This document shows, piece after piece, positions 33,262 to 42,465 of a stretch of DNA of 64,000 nt. The position numbers were made by a program, and so were the translations under genes. The DNA comes from an uncultured Clostridia bacterium. GTDB taxonomy: Bacteria > Bacillota > Clostridia > Christensenellales > Borkfalkiaceae. The notes under the pieces were generated by a model that saw only the letters and a program-made list of their open reading frames with translations, was not told where the DNA came from and searched no databases. Positions within the stretch are counted from its first letter, which is position 1. Every line of letters starts with the position of its first letter. The stretch covers positions 93,314 to 157,313 of the forward strand of contig CAKQRD010000006.1 in assembly GCA_934271275.1 (NCBI GenBank), given 5' to 3'.

Positions 33262-35016
33262 CTATTTGGCGGATTTTTCGGTCAATTTCAGATATTTTTC
33301 GCCGTTATTCGGTTCAACCGCGACCGTTTTGTATTCCGAATAAATAAAGAAGCCCGCTTTTGCCTTGGGCGGTTTTTTAAGAAATCTTCTTTTGGTGTAT
33401 GCGATTTCCACCGTTCCGCCGCCTTTGCCGCGCGAATAATACGCGCAAATTTTTGCCGCGGCTTTTATCACCCGTTCGGGAACTTCTTTTCCTTCCGCGG
33501 AAATTATAACGTGCGAAGAGTGATAATCCTTTGCGTGGAGCCAAACGTCATCCGCCTTCGCGCCGTAAACGAGCGCGTCGTTTTCGAGGTTATTGCGCCC
33601 CGCGCAAACGGCAAAGCCCTCTATAACGAACTCCCTGCCGCGCGTTTTCGCCGCGAGTTTTTTCTTCTGCGGGTTAAAAGCGGTTTTTTCTTTAAGCAGT
33701 CCCGCTGCAATCAGCTCTTCTTTTACGGCGACGAGGTCTTCCGTACTTTCGGCAAGCTCAATAAAGCTCTGCACGCTTTTTAAATATTCTATATCGTTTT
33801 CGGCGCGTTCCTTTTCGGGCGCGAGCGCGGCAAGAGAACGCTTTTGCTTGTTGTATTTTTTATAATATCTTTCGGCGTTTGCGACAGCCGACAAATTCTT
33901 GTCGAGCGTGATTTTCACCTCGCTCCCGTCGTAATAATTGAGAAGTTCGGCTTCGCTTTCGCCGCCCTTAAACTTATATACGTTAGCCAGAATAAGTTCG
34001 CCTTTTAACCTGTTTTCCTCTGCGGAAGAAGCGTCTTTTTCCCTTGCGGAAACGGCGCTAAGCCTTTTTTGAGCCTTTTTGAGCGCGGCGGCAGTCACCG
34101 AAACGAGCCGTTCTTTGAGCGCGGTGAACGTTTTTATCCTTCCGCGTTCTTTATAATAAAAGCTTTCCGCCTCCAAAAGACTGTCGAACCGCTTTGTTTC
34201 GTCGGCTTTCACGCATTCGTACGGGAACGCCGCAACGTCTTTAACTTCCCCGTCGCAAAAAACCACGCAGGGCGTTTTTTCATGAAAATACAGGAAATTA
34301 TTCAAAAAATCGTAAAAACCTTCGCCGTCGGTTATCCGTCTTTCGTCGCCGCCCGCTTCGTTTTCGGCGTGCTTATTTTCAAAATATTCCCGAGCAAGCT
34401 CTTGCGCGGTAGAAAGCGCTACGCCCTGAACCGCACCCGCGATAATCGCGGGAAGCTCATTTTCGTTTGCACCGATGAACGTCTGCGCAAGCGAGCAATC
34501 GTTCGGAAGTTTTTTTTCGCCGACGGGCGGAAAGCGATATTCGTGACCGACTATAAGCGGGCGAATGCCGTTATCGAAACAGTTTATTCCGCGATTCCCG
34601 CCGAGCACTTTTCCGTTTTCGGTTAAAATCACGTTGCTGTACCTGCCCATAAGCTCTATAAAAAGCGTCTTTTTTTGCTGCTCGAAAAACTCCGAGGAAG
34701 GCGTTAAATCTATCCTTACGATTCTGTCGTATCCCACGAGCGAAATTTCGTCGATTTGAGCGTTCAGAAGGTGCTTTCTTAAAAGCATGCAAAAATTCGG
34801 CGCGGTAAGGGGGCTTTCCTTATCCGTTTCCGCGACGCCTATTCTGGGACTCGCGGGGTTGACGTCTATAAGAAGCTTTTCGGTGCGTTTACCCGTGTAA
34901 ACGGTAAAAATCAGCTCGTCGGAAGACGGCTGAACGATGCGGTTTATCTTTCCGCCCGCAAAAAGCCCGTTAAGCTCTTCGCACAAAAATCTTAAAGTAA
35001 ACGCGTCTTGCGGCAT
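33262..35016 (-). CDS. rqcH: Rqc2 homologue RqcH (NFACT family)
   Basis: 584 residues. NFACT-N start with FTLRFLCEELNGLFAGGKINRIVQP, a helix-hairpin-helix region, a coiled-coil stretch (~285-440: ALKKAQKRLSAVSAREKDAS and NDIEYLKSVQSFIELAES), and the NFACT-R domain (GREFVIEGFAVCAGRNNLENDALVYGAK ... DVWLHAKDYHSSHVII). RqcH binds obstructed 50S subunits with peptidyl-tRNA and adds C-terminal alanine tails that ClpXP degrades; clpXP lies 2 kb away. Older annotations say fibronectin-binding protein A. TAATG overlap with the RluA gene. Confidence 0.93.
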   Translation of the reverse strand: MPQDAFTLRFLCEELNGLFAGGKINRIVQPSSDELIFTVYTGKRTEKLLIDVNPASPRIGVAETDKESPLTAPNFCMLLRKHLLNAQIDEISLVGYDRIVRIDLTPSSEFFEQQKKTLFIELMGRYSNVILTENGKVLGGNRGINCFDNGIRPLIVGHEYRFPPVGEKKLPNDCSLAQTFIGANENELPAIIAGAVQGVALSTAQELAREYFENKHAENEAGGDERRITDGEGFYDFLNNFLYFHEKTPCVVFCDGEVKDVAAFPYECVKADETKRFDSLLEAESFYYKERGRIKTFTALKERLVSVTAAALKKAQKRLSAVSAREKDASSAEENRLKGELILANVYKFKGGESEAELLNYYDGSEVKITLDKNLSAVANAERYYKKYNKQKRSLAALAPEKERAENDIEYLKSVQSFIELAESTEDLVAVKEELIAAGLLKEKTAFNPQKKKLAAKTRGREFVIEGFAVCAGRNNLENDALVYGAKADDVWLHAKDYHSSHVIISAEGKEVPERVIKAAAKICAYYSRGKGGGTVEIAYTKRRFLKKPPKAKAGFFIYSEYKTVAVEPNNGEKYLKLTEKSAK

Positions 35017-35840
35017 TATCGTTCCTCCTTTGCGAACGTTTTTCCCGAAAGATAAAAAAGCGGCGAGGCTTCGGGAAATTTAAGCGTAAGCGAATCCGCG
35101 CGAAGCTCCTGCGTTTTTGCCCCGACCGACTTATTGAACGCGTTGTCTCCGTACTTCCCGTCGCCGACTATCGGCGTGCCGAGGTACGCGAGGTGCGCGC
35201 GAATCTGGTGCGTTTTGCCCGTAAAAAGCCTTACGGAAAGCTCGCTGGTTATTCCGTCGGTAGAGATAAGCTCGTATCCCGTTTTTATGGGAACGGAATT
35301 TTTGACGGGCGATGAATAGATTTTCACCTCCGACTTCTCGGAATTTTTAACGAGGTAAGCGGAAAACACGCCTTTCTTCTCCTTGGGAACGCCTTTCACG
35401 CGCGCGCGGTAAACCTTTACAAAGTCTCTCTCTTTAAAGCCCGCGATAAGCGCGGCTTCCGCAACGGAATTAAGCGCGAAAATCATTATGCCGGAAGTGT
35501 TCCTGTCCAGCCTGTGAATAAACGCCGCGCCGCCGTACTCCTTTTTTATCGCGGCAAAAACCTCTTCCGAGGTAAAGCCGCTTTTCTTATCGACGACGAG
35601 AACGTTTTCGTCTTTATAAATAACCGAAAAACATTGCGGCGCTTTTACGGGAAGATAGAAAATTTCCACTTTATCAAGGTGTGCAAGCCGAATATCGGAA
35701 GAGATGCGCTTGCCGTTCACCTTCACGTCCTTTTCCCGCAGACTTTTATTGATTGCGGCATAAGAAAGCCCATCGCCCTTTTCGAGCGCGGCTTTTATAA
35801 GTCTTTCTTCCTTATCCGCAACAAAAGTCAGTTTTTCCAT
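35016..35840 (-). CDS. RluA-family pseudouridine synthase with S4 domain
   Basis: 274 residues from the ATG at 35840; the open frame continues 14 codons upstream but the natural start is MEKLTFVADKEERLIKAALE, with GAGG 13 nt before it. S4 RNA-binding domain (~1-65, YAAINKSLREKDVKVNGKRI), then the catalytic domain with HRLDRNTSGIMIF (catalytic Asp) and the C-terminal RLFTGKTHQIRAHLAYLGTPIVGDGKYGD. Target uridines in rRNA cannot be told from sequence. Co-transcribed with rqcH. Confidence 0.92.
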   Translation of the reverse strand: MEKLTFVADKEERLIKAALEKGDGLSYAAINKSLREKDVKVNGKRISSDIRLAHLDKVEIFYLPVKAPQCFSVIYKDENVLVVDKKSGFTSEEVFAAIKKEYGGAAFIHRLDRNTSGIMIFALNSVAEAALIAGFKERDFVKVYRARVKGVPKEKKGVFSAYLVKNSEKSEVKIYSSPVKNSVPIKTGYELISTDGITSELSVRLFTGKTHQIRAHLAYLGTPIVGDGKYGDNAFNKSVGAKTQELRADSLTLKFPEASPLFYLSGKTFAKEER

Positions 35841-35888
35841 AATCGAATATTTTCCTCGCACCGCGTTTGTCAGACACTGCAACGCATT

Positions 35889-35916
35889 AAAAAAGGCTTC
35901 GTTTTTTCCGAAGCCT
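35889..35916 (-). terminator. Terminator of the surface-protein gene
   Basis: AGGCTTCG (35894-35901) / CGAAGCCT (35909-35916) with a six-T run on the minus strand; begins 9 nt after the stop codon. Confidence 0.85.
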
Positions 35917-35924
35917 CTTTAAGT

Positions 35925-37946
35925 TTACTTTCTCTTTATTTCCTCGTCGGAGGCTTTAACCGGTTCGTCCTTCGGTTTTATGCAGAGGAGAACGATTATC
36001 GCGATAAGGCACAGCGTTCCGATAGATAAGAACACGACCGACCAGACGTTGTTTTTAACCCACGCCGCAAACGTTTTGCTGTAAGGCGTAACGGTGGCGG
36101 TCTTTTCTTTCACTCTGATAAGCGCCGCCGCAGATTCGTCTCTGCTCGCGGAGGTGTTGGAAGTGATGTGACATTCTATCGCGTACGTTCCCGTTCTGTC
36201 GGGGGTAAAGGTAAGCGAGCCGTCGTAACCTATGCTCTTCACTTCGTCGTAGGTAAAGCCGTTCGGCATCGTGCCGCCCTCTTTAACGGTGGAAGCTTTG
36301 GGAATCGCTACCCAGCCGTTTTCTTCCCATTTAAGCGTGTCGGGGATAGTCGCGTCCGCTTTCGCGTTGTAGTAAAGCGTGTATTCCGCTTTGTGGTCGG
36401 TGGACTCGAACTTGAACGCGGTCGCGGTGTATTTAACGCCTTTATAGCCCGTACCCTGCGAAGCCGCGGTGACGTATACGGGAGCGTCGTTCTTGCCGAT
36501 AACGAAATCGAAAAGGAACGCGCCGTAGACTTCTTCGTTTATTATAATGTTATTAGAATCTTCTTCGTCTATCTTAAAGAACTGATCCTCGGTCATCTTG
36601 TTGCCGCCGACGTCCTCGAATATCACCCAGAAAACGTATTTGCCCGTTTCGGTAAGGGTAATATCCCAACCGGTGGTGGACTTGGTGTCCGAAGAAGGAG
36701 TTTTGTAATAGAGAGTGTGTTTTAAGTTCGCGTACGCGGTGTTGTCGTCGGTAACGAGGCTTTTCATAGAAGGAACGGTAATCTTGTCGCCGAGACGAAC
36801 GAAGGTTTTATTGCCGTCGTAATCCTTCATAATGGCTTCGCTCAAAGACGCCTTAAAGCTCTCGATAGCGGGGTTATTGTCGCCCGCAATTTCTATATAA
36901 CGGGGAGCTTCGGTATCTTCTTTGATAACTTTCGCGGTATAGGTGCCGACGGTTACGGTTTCGTTTTCGCCCGCCGCGTTTTTGCCGTTATAAACTACCT
37001 TGAACGAATATTCGCCTTCGTTTCTGAAAAGAATTTTAGAAGGCTTCGCGGAGTTTGCGAGAAGAATATCTTTTTTGTCCGCCTCGTCGTTAAGCGCGAA
37101 ATACAAATCGGAAGAAGCTATTCCGCCGAGGAGCGAATACGCCTTTAAGGAAGCGGAATAACGATAACCTTTATAAGCGTTGATTTTGTCCGCGCCCTCT
37201 CTGAAAAGGAAATCTCCGCCCATCGTTACGGAAGGAACTGCAACGACGATTTTACCATCGCCGTTCTTGACGAAGGACTGCGTACGTCCTTCCTGCGAAA
37301 CGGAGATAACGCCGAATTCCGCGCTTTCCTTGCCGTCTTTAAGGGTAAACGTAAACGAAAGCGAAACGGCTATTTTTTCGTCGTCGCTCATGGCGTAGTA
37401 AGAATCTTCCGCAACGGCGTTTTCGACGTTCGCGAAGGTCGCCGCGAGGAAATCGCCGTCTTCGATGAAACGAATATCGAACTCGCCTTCCGAAACAAAG
37501 GAATGTTCCACGCCGTTATAAGTCGCCTTACCGCTCTCGAAATCGAGAACGAGTTCGTTTTTGACGTCGAGAAGATATTCTCCTTCCGAATTTTTGTTAC
37601 CGGTAGCGATTTTGGAATCGCCTCTCGCGGTAAGTTTAAGGGTTTTAATTTCCGCGGGAACGGAAAGCCTTAAAGAAAGTCCGCTTCCGACCACGAGCTG
37701 ATTATCGAAAATCAACGTATCGGAATTTTTAACGCTCGCAACGAGCTTGTCTTCCGCAAGTTTAAGCTCCGCCGAACCGGAGAAGCTTTTAAGCGCGTCC
37801 TCTTCGGTAACGGTTACGTCCGAAGCCGCTTCGTCCGCGGAAACGGCTTTGCCGCCGAACGCAGGAACGAGCGCGAACGCCGCCGAAATCATAAGGACGA
37901 ACGCTAATATAAAAATCAAAAGTTTGCAGGATTTAGCCTTATTCAT
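35925..37946 (-). CDS. Secreted, C-terminally membrane-anchored surface protein of unknown function
   Basis: 673 residues from the ATG at 37946; ten earlier codons are open but MNKAKSCKLLIFILAFVLMI is a typical signal peptide start, with cleavage likely near AVSADEA. The large outer part alternates beta-rich segments with GEYSFKVVYNGKNAAGE- and TGKYVFWVIFED-like strands, each resembling Ig-like or PKD-type modules (about 260-350, 395-465, 480-620). One membrane helix (about 635-657, WSVVFLSIGTLCLIAIIVLLCI) and a short charged cytoplasmic tail follow. No LPXTG motif or enzyme signature. Own consensus promoter and terminator, so it is monocistronic. Confidence 0.75.
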   Translation of the reverse strand: MNKAKSCKLLIFILAFVLMISAAFALVPAFGGKAVSADEAASDVTVTEEDALKSFSGSAELKLAEDKLVASVKNSDTLIFDNQLVVGSGLSLRLSVPAEIKTLKLTARGDSKIATGNKNSEGEYLLDVKNELVLDFESGKATYNGVEHSFVSEGEFDIRFIEDGDFLAATFANVENAVAEDSYYAMSDDEKIAVSLSFTFTLKDGKESAEFGVISVSQEGRTQSFVKNGDGKIVVAVPSVTMGGDFLFREGADKINAYKGYRYSASLKAYSLLGGIASSDLYFALNDEADKKDILLANSAKPSKILFRNEGEYSFKVVYNGKNAAGENETVTVGTYTAKVIKEDTEAPRYIEIAGDNNPAIESFKASLSEAIMKDYDGNKTFVRLGDKITVPSMKSLVTDDNTAYANLKHTLYYKTPSSDTKSTTGWDITLTETGKYVFWVIFEDVGGNKMTEDQFFKIDEEDSNNIIINEEVYGAFLFDFVIGKNDAPVYVTAASQGTGYKGVKYTATAFKFESTDHKAEYTLYYNAKADATIPDTLKWEENGWVAIPKASTVKEGGTMPNGFTYDEVKSIGYDGSLTFTPDRTGTYAIECHITSNTSASRDESAAALIRVKEKTATVTPYSKTFAAWVKNNVWSVVFLSIGTLCLIAIIVLLCIKPKDEPVKASDEEIKRK

Positions 37947-37986
37947 TTTAGCCGTAAATCTCCTTGTGCTACACAATCTCTTATGT

Positions 37987-38015
37987 ATTTTACATTAAAT
38001 CGCAAGCTTTGTCAA
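37987..38015 (-). promoter_or_regulatory. SigA-type promoter of the surface-protein gene
   Basis: TTGACA (38015-38010), 17-nt spacer, TAAAAT (37992-37987). The rest of the gap to 38217 is GC-rich with no clear promoter for the divergent germination operon. Confidence 0.8.
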
Positions 38016-38217
38016 TTTACTTTGACGTTTTTCCGAAAATATTCTCGGAATATTCACGTTTTTTTGTTTTTCATCTCCGCTTTCCGCGCCGTTTTCGCCC
38101 GCCGCCCGACTTTTCGCGCGTCGCACTCGCCCTCTCTCCGCTTTCTTTTCCGCTTTTCGCGCCGCCCCGCCCCCGCATTTCCCGAATAATTTTTCCGTTT
38201 GGAAAAATACTACCCGT

Positions 38218-39648
38218 ATGCGACTTACCAAAGTATTAAACGAAAACCTTGCGCCGATAAAGCGCGAACTTTTTTCCGACGACGTTACGTTTACCGAGTT
38301 TTCCGCCTGCGGAAAGAACGCGGTACTCGTTTTCGTGAACGACATTACGGACAAAAAGAGCGCGGGCGAGCTTATTTTAAAGCCCCTTTCCGAGGCGACG
38401 GAAGAATTCAGCGAAGAGTTCGTGCAGAACGAAATTCCCGCGCCCGAAAAGAAAACGGTTTTAACCACCGAAGAAGCGATAAACGAGGTAGTTTCGGGCA
38501 ACGTTCTGCTTATGGCGGAAGGCACTGCGGCGGCTTTTTCGTTCGGCTTAAAGAAATTTGAAAAGCGCGCGATAAGCGAGCCGCCCACGTCTACCGTTCT
38601 CAAAGGTCCGAGAGAGGGTTTCGTCGAGAGCCTGCCCGTAAACGTTTCTATGATGCGCCGTCGCCTTAAAACGCCCGCGCTGAAATTCATAAACCTTACG
38701 GTCGGAAAATATTCCAAAACGCCCGTTTCCATATGCTATCTCAAAGGCATTGCGGACGACGGACTCGTGAAAAAGCTGAAAGAAAAAATTTCCGCGATAA
38801 ACATAGACGCCGCTCTCGACTCATCTTACGTTACCAAGTTTTTGGGCGAACATAAGGCTTCCGTTTTCAAACAGGTCGGCAACACCGAAAAGCCGGACAT
38901 TCTCGCGGCGAAAATTCTGGAAGGCAGAGTCGCGGTGTTCGTGGACGGCTCGCCCATCGCTCTCACCGTTCCGTATCTTCTCATAGAGGATTTTCAAAGT
39001 CCGAGCGATTATTACAACTCCGCGTACAGCGCGACGTTCGCTCGGTTTTTAAGGCTTTTCGCGGTGGTGATTTCGGTGCTTCTGCCCGCGTTTTTCGTCT
39101 CCGCGGAGCTGTTCCATTTACAGCTTATCCCCCTTTCGTTCCTGCTTACGATAGTGAACAGCATAAAAGGAATCCCGCTTTCGCCGAGCTACGAAATGTT
39201 CTTTACGCTGATGATATTCGAGGTGCTTAACGAAGCGAGCGTGAGAATGCCGAAGTACGTCGGAATGGTCGTTTCGATAGTCGGAGGACTCGTTCTCGGC
39301 GAGACGGCGGTTACCGCGGGGATAATTTCCGCGCCGACGCTTATGATAGTCGCCTTTTCGGGAATATGTCTTTACACCGTTCCCGAACTCGAACAGACCT
39401 TTTCGGTCATACGGCTTTTATACCTTATCGTGGGCGGGAGCATAGGAGCTTACGGGCTGATACTTCTGAGCGTGGGACTGATTATTTATCTCGTCTCATT
39501 CGAGACGTTCGACACCCCGCTTACCGCGCCTTTTTCGCCGATAGTGCGTTCAGACCTTAAAGACGGATTTTACAAGGGCTTTTTAGTGGAACAAGGCACG
39601 AGACCTATGTCTATTCCGCACAAAAACGACAAACGGATAGGAGAATGA
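38218..39648 (+). CDS. Spore germination protein, GerA/GerKA subunit A type
   Basis: 476 residues. N-terminal soluble domain (~1-270) with GNVLLMAEGTAAAFSFGLKKFEKRAISEPPTSTVLKGPREGFVESL, the family's most conserved stretch (family EPxTExVIRGPREGFxE), then about five membrane helices (~280-430) and YLIVGGSIGAYGLILLSVGL. Subunit A of nutrient germinant receptors in the spore inner membrane. The ATG at 38218 has only a poor ribosome site. Start of a three-gene operon whose stops and starts overlap (ATGA), matching the gerAA-AB-AC order. Confidence 0.92.
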   Translation: MRLTKVLNENLAPIKRELFSDDVTFTEFSACGKNAVLVFVNDITDKKSAGELILKPLSEATEEFSEEFVQNEIPAPEKKTVLTTEEAINEVVSGNVLLMAEGTAAAFSFGLKKFEKRAISEPPTSTVLKGPREGFVESLPVNVSMMRRRLKTPALKFINLTVGKYSKTPVSICYLKGIADDGLVKKLKEKISAINIDAALDSSYVTKFLGEHKASVFKQVGNTEKPDILAAKILEGRVAVFVDGSPIALTVPYLLIEDFQSPSDYYNSAYSATFARFLRLFAVVISVLLPAFFVSAELFHLQLIPLSFLLTIVNSIKGIPLSPSYEMFFTLMIFEVLNEASVRMPKYVGMVVSIVGGLVLGETAVTAGIISAPTLMIVAFSGICLYTVPELEQTFSVIRLLYLIVGGSIGAYGLILLSVGLIIYLVSFETFDTPLTAPFSPIVRSDLKDGFYKGFLVEQGTRPMSIPHKNDKRIGE

Positions 39649-40829
39649 TTATGAACGAACGTATGAGCAAAGGAGCGAACGTGCAATCGAATTCCGAGAC
39701 GACGTTTAACGCGCCGCTTAAAACGAAAAAACCGTTGTGCATAAGGCAAATCTGCCTTTTCTTTATAGCGTTTCTGCCCGTAACGAAGCTTTTTACCCTG
39801 CCGAGCGTGCTTGCGGAAACGGCGGGAAGAGATTCGTGGCTTTCCGCGCTCGTCGTATTGTCAACTGACGTGCTGACGGCGTTTTTTATCGCGCTTGCGA
39901 TGAAAAAGGAAAACGCGGACTTTCCGACTCTTTGCGAGCGGTACTTCGGCAAGGTCGGACTTAAAATAATATATTCCGTTTACCTCGTTTCGTTTTTGCT
40001 TAAAGCGATTCTGCCGATAACCGAACAACGCGACTACGTTAATTTAACGCTGTACGTCACCCGCCCCGACCTGTGGATATTTCTGCCGTTTTTTATAATA
40101 GCGTTCTATCTCTGCACAAAAAAGCTGCGCGCGCTCGGGCGGTGCGCGGAAATATTTTTCATAATAACTCTCGCGGGACTTACGTTTATAATCGTTCTCG
40201 CCGTTCCGAACTTCGACGCGGGCGCGCTTCTGCCCGTGGGCGTTTCGGGCGCGAAATCGGTTTTCTCGGGGGCTTATCGAGCCGTGCCATGGTTCGGCGA
40301 CTGCGTGTATCTCGCGCTTATAACGGGCAACGAGAAAAAAGAAAAACTGCAAACGCTTAAAATAACGCTCGCGTATTCCGCGGCGGCTCTCGGAGTGCTG
40401 ATATTCCTCGCCGTGTTTTACGGAACGTTTTCCGCGATAGCGTTCCGACAGCGTTTCGCGCTTACCGAAATGTCCAAATATTCGGCGGTAATAAACAACG
40501 TCGGAAGGCTCGACTACCTCGCCATATTTATGATTCTTTCTTCGGGCGTTATATCGGCGATTCTGCCGCTGTATTTCGCGGCGCGGATTGCGGAAAAACT
40601 TTTTAATATAAAACAGCGGTGGGTATGCCCTGTTGCGGCGGCGGTTCTGAGCGTCGTACCCGTGCTTTTTCTCACCGAATACTACGCGGGTATGGAAAAA
40701 TTTCTGACTACCGCAGGGAGCGCGCTGTTTATTTTAACGAACAACGTTTTTCCATTCGCGCTGTCCGTAATAACGATTATAAAAAACGGCGTAAAAACCC
40801 GAAAAAAGGAGACAAATGAAATTTCTTAA
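39645..40829 (+). CDS. Spore germination permease, GerAB type
   Basis: 394 residues, ten membrane helices after a polar start of ~33 residues. APC-superfamily-like permease: FFIAFLPVTKLFTLPSVLAETAGRDSWLSALVV (family GTxxLxxPxxxAxxAGxDAWL). GerAB subunits bind the amino acid germinant. A strong AGGAGA precedes the ATG at 39645, which overlaps the previous stop by four nt; an alternative ATG is at 39651. Confidence 0.9.
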   Translation: MIMNERMSKGANVQSNSETTFNAPLKTKKPLCIRQICLFFIAFLPVTKLFTLPSVLAETAGRDSWLSALVVLSTDVLTAFFIALAMKKENADFPTLCERYFGKVGLKIIYSVYLVSFLLKAILPITEQRDYVNLTLYVTRPDLWIFLPFFIIAFYLCTKKLRALGRCAEIFFIITLAGLTFIIVLAVPNFDAGALLPVGVSGAKSVFSGAYRAVPWFGDCVYLALITGNEKKEKLQTLKITLAYSAAALGVLIFLAVFYGTFSAIAFRQRFALTEMSKYSAVINNVGRLDYLAIFMILSSGVISAILPLYFAARIAEKLFNIKQRWVCPVAAAVLSVVPVLFLTEYYAGMEKFLTTAGSALFILTNNVFPFALSVITIIKNGVKTRKKETNEIS

Positions 40830-42255
40830 AGTTAAAATCGTACTCGTATTAGTGGCGGCGGTGTTTCTGATTTTCTTCTTCGACGATTACGACATCATCG
40901 ACGTGGAAAAAACCGCGATCATCACCGCCGTGGCGATAGATATGGAAAACGACGAAGGCGTTTCCCCATCCGAAAGCGTTTCGGACGGCACGAGCGGAGA
41001 AGGCAATCAGGGCGGCTCGAAAGCAGAAAACGGCGGCGAAGCGAGCGGCGCAGAGCGCAATTCAACGGGAGGCGATTCCTCGGAAAAAAATTCTGCGAAA
41101 AACAAAACCGAACGCTATATAGTAACCGCGCAGATAGCCGTACCCGAAGCGACGGACACTAATTCGGAGAACACCCGCACCGAGCTATCGGGGAGCGGCG
41201 GCACGATAGGCGCGGCGATAAAAGCGATAGGCGACGTTTCGGGCTGGTATCCGCATCTTTCGTTCTGCAATCTTATAATTCTCGGAAGCAGTATGGCGGA
41301 AACGAACGTTATAAAAACGCTCGACTATTTTTCCAAAACGTTAAGACTTCAAGATTCCGCGATGGTGGTTCTTGCCGAAAACACCGCGAAAGAACTGCTC
41401 GAAATAACCACTCCGCTCGACAAAATCTCTTCGTTCGCCATTCAGAAAGTGCTTTTTAAGACGAAAGGCTTCGACGCGGACGTGGCTTCTACCGACGTCA
41501 AGGACTTTTGCCTGCACTATTACGACGTGGGAAGCTCTTCTTTTATGCCGATAGTCGGCGCGGAAAGCCGGTTCCCCGAAAATTCGGGAGGTTCGGGCGG
41601 GAGCGAATCGGGAGGAAGCTCCGGCGAAAGCTCGGGCGGATCGGAAGAAGAAGGCGGTTCTTCGGGCGGCTCGGGCGGTTCGGGTAGTTCGGGCGGCGCG
41701 GGAGCGGGCGGAACTGCTGGTGCGGAGGAAAAGAAGGTTTTTTCGGCGTTCGCCACCGCGCTTTTTAAGGAAGGCAGAAAGGTCGGAGAACTGACGCCCG
41801 AACAAACGCTTGCGTTCAACGCGATACGGCAAAACGTTACGGGAACGACGATAGAACTCGACGGAGTTAAGGTCGGGTTTGAAAAACCGAGGAATTTCCT
41901 GCTGACGATAATAAAAAACAAGCACTCCTTTAACGTACGCGCGGACGAAAACGGCGTTACCGCGAGCGTTAATCTTACTCTTTATTGCAAAATAAGCGAC
42001 CGCAATGCGGAGGCCTCCGATTCCTCGTTCAGCAAAAACGTGCCGCTCCCGCCCGAAGTCATAAAAGCGGCGGAAGAAAAGTTCACGTCCGCGATTAAAG
42101 AGCTTATAGAAACCGAAAAACAAACGGAATGCGATTTTTTAAGGATAAAGCGCGAGCTATTCCGCAAAAACCATAAATATTTCGCAAGGTTTAAGGATTC
42201 ATACCTATCTCACCTTACCGAAAATATAACCGTCACGGTAACGGGACAAAAATAG
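40816..42255 (+). CDS. GerC-type germinant receptor subunit without lipobox
   Basis: 479 residues, overlapping the permease gene by 14 nt. The Ger(x)C pattern is visible: IDVEKTAIITAVAIDMENDEG (about 28-48), GGTIGAAIKAIGDVSGWYPHLSFCNLIILG (about 128-157), and the C-terminal domain from ~308 (FSAFATALFKEGRKVGELTPEQTLAFNAI). Family members are lipoproteins with Cys at the end of the signal; here the segment reads LIFFFDDYD with no Cys before residue 151, so an uncleaved helix must hold it. Two disordered linkers rich in Ser, Gly, Glu and Asn occupy ~47-97 and ~256-304. Confidence 0.85.
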   Translation: MKFLKVKIVLVLVAAVFLIFFFDDYDIIDVEKTAIITAVAIDMENDEGVSPSESVSDGTSGEGNQGGSKAENGGEASGAERNSTGGDSSEKNSAKNKTERYIVTAQIAVPEATDTNSENTRTELSGSGGTIGAAIKAIGDVSGWYPHLSFCNLIILGSSMAETNVIKTLDYFSKTLRLQDSAMVVLAENTAKELLEITTPLDKISSFAIQKVLFKTKGFDADVASTDVKDFCLHYYDVGSSSFMPIVGAESRFPENSGGSGGSESGGSSGESSGGSEEEGGSSGGSGGSGSSGGAGAGGTAGAEEKKVFSAFATALFKEGRKVGELTPEQTLAFNAIRQNVTGTTIELDGVKVGFEKPRNFLLTIIKNKHSFNVRADENGVTASVNLTLYCKISDRNAEASDSSFSKNVPLPPEVIKAAEEKFTSAIKELIETEKQTECDFLRIKRELFRKNHKYFARFKDSYLSHLTENITVTVTGQK

Positions 42256-42359
42256 TATAAGGATAATAAAGACGAAGTGCGACCGAATAAAGTAAAAACG
42301 TGCGCGGTTACCGCAAAAAAAGCGCGCCGCCGTATCAGCCGCTAACTTTCGCCGCACAA

Positions 42360-42397
42360 AAATCGCGCCGCCGAGATTTTTCTCGGCGGCGCGATTT
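42360..42397. terminator. Bidirectional terminator between the ger operon and the transporter gene
   Basis: 17-bp perfect stem (42360-42376 with 42381-42397), TTTT loop, T-rich downstream on the plus strand (ATTTCTTTT). Serves both converging genes. Confidence 0.85.
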
Positions 42398-42465
42398 ATT
42401 TCTTTTACCTTATTTATTTTACTAATAATATTTATAAAATTTATCTTAAAAATTTTCTGTCAATC

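Noticed and set aside
37995..38732. 245-residue minus-strand frame opposite the gerA start
   Set aside because: Shadow of the germination gene and a GC-rich promoter region; no ribosome site and composition typical of an antisense frame.
41341..42123. 260-residue minus-strand frame inside the GerC gene
   Set aside because: Antisense image of the Ser/Gly-rich linker; Arg/Phe-rich nonsense composition.
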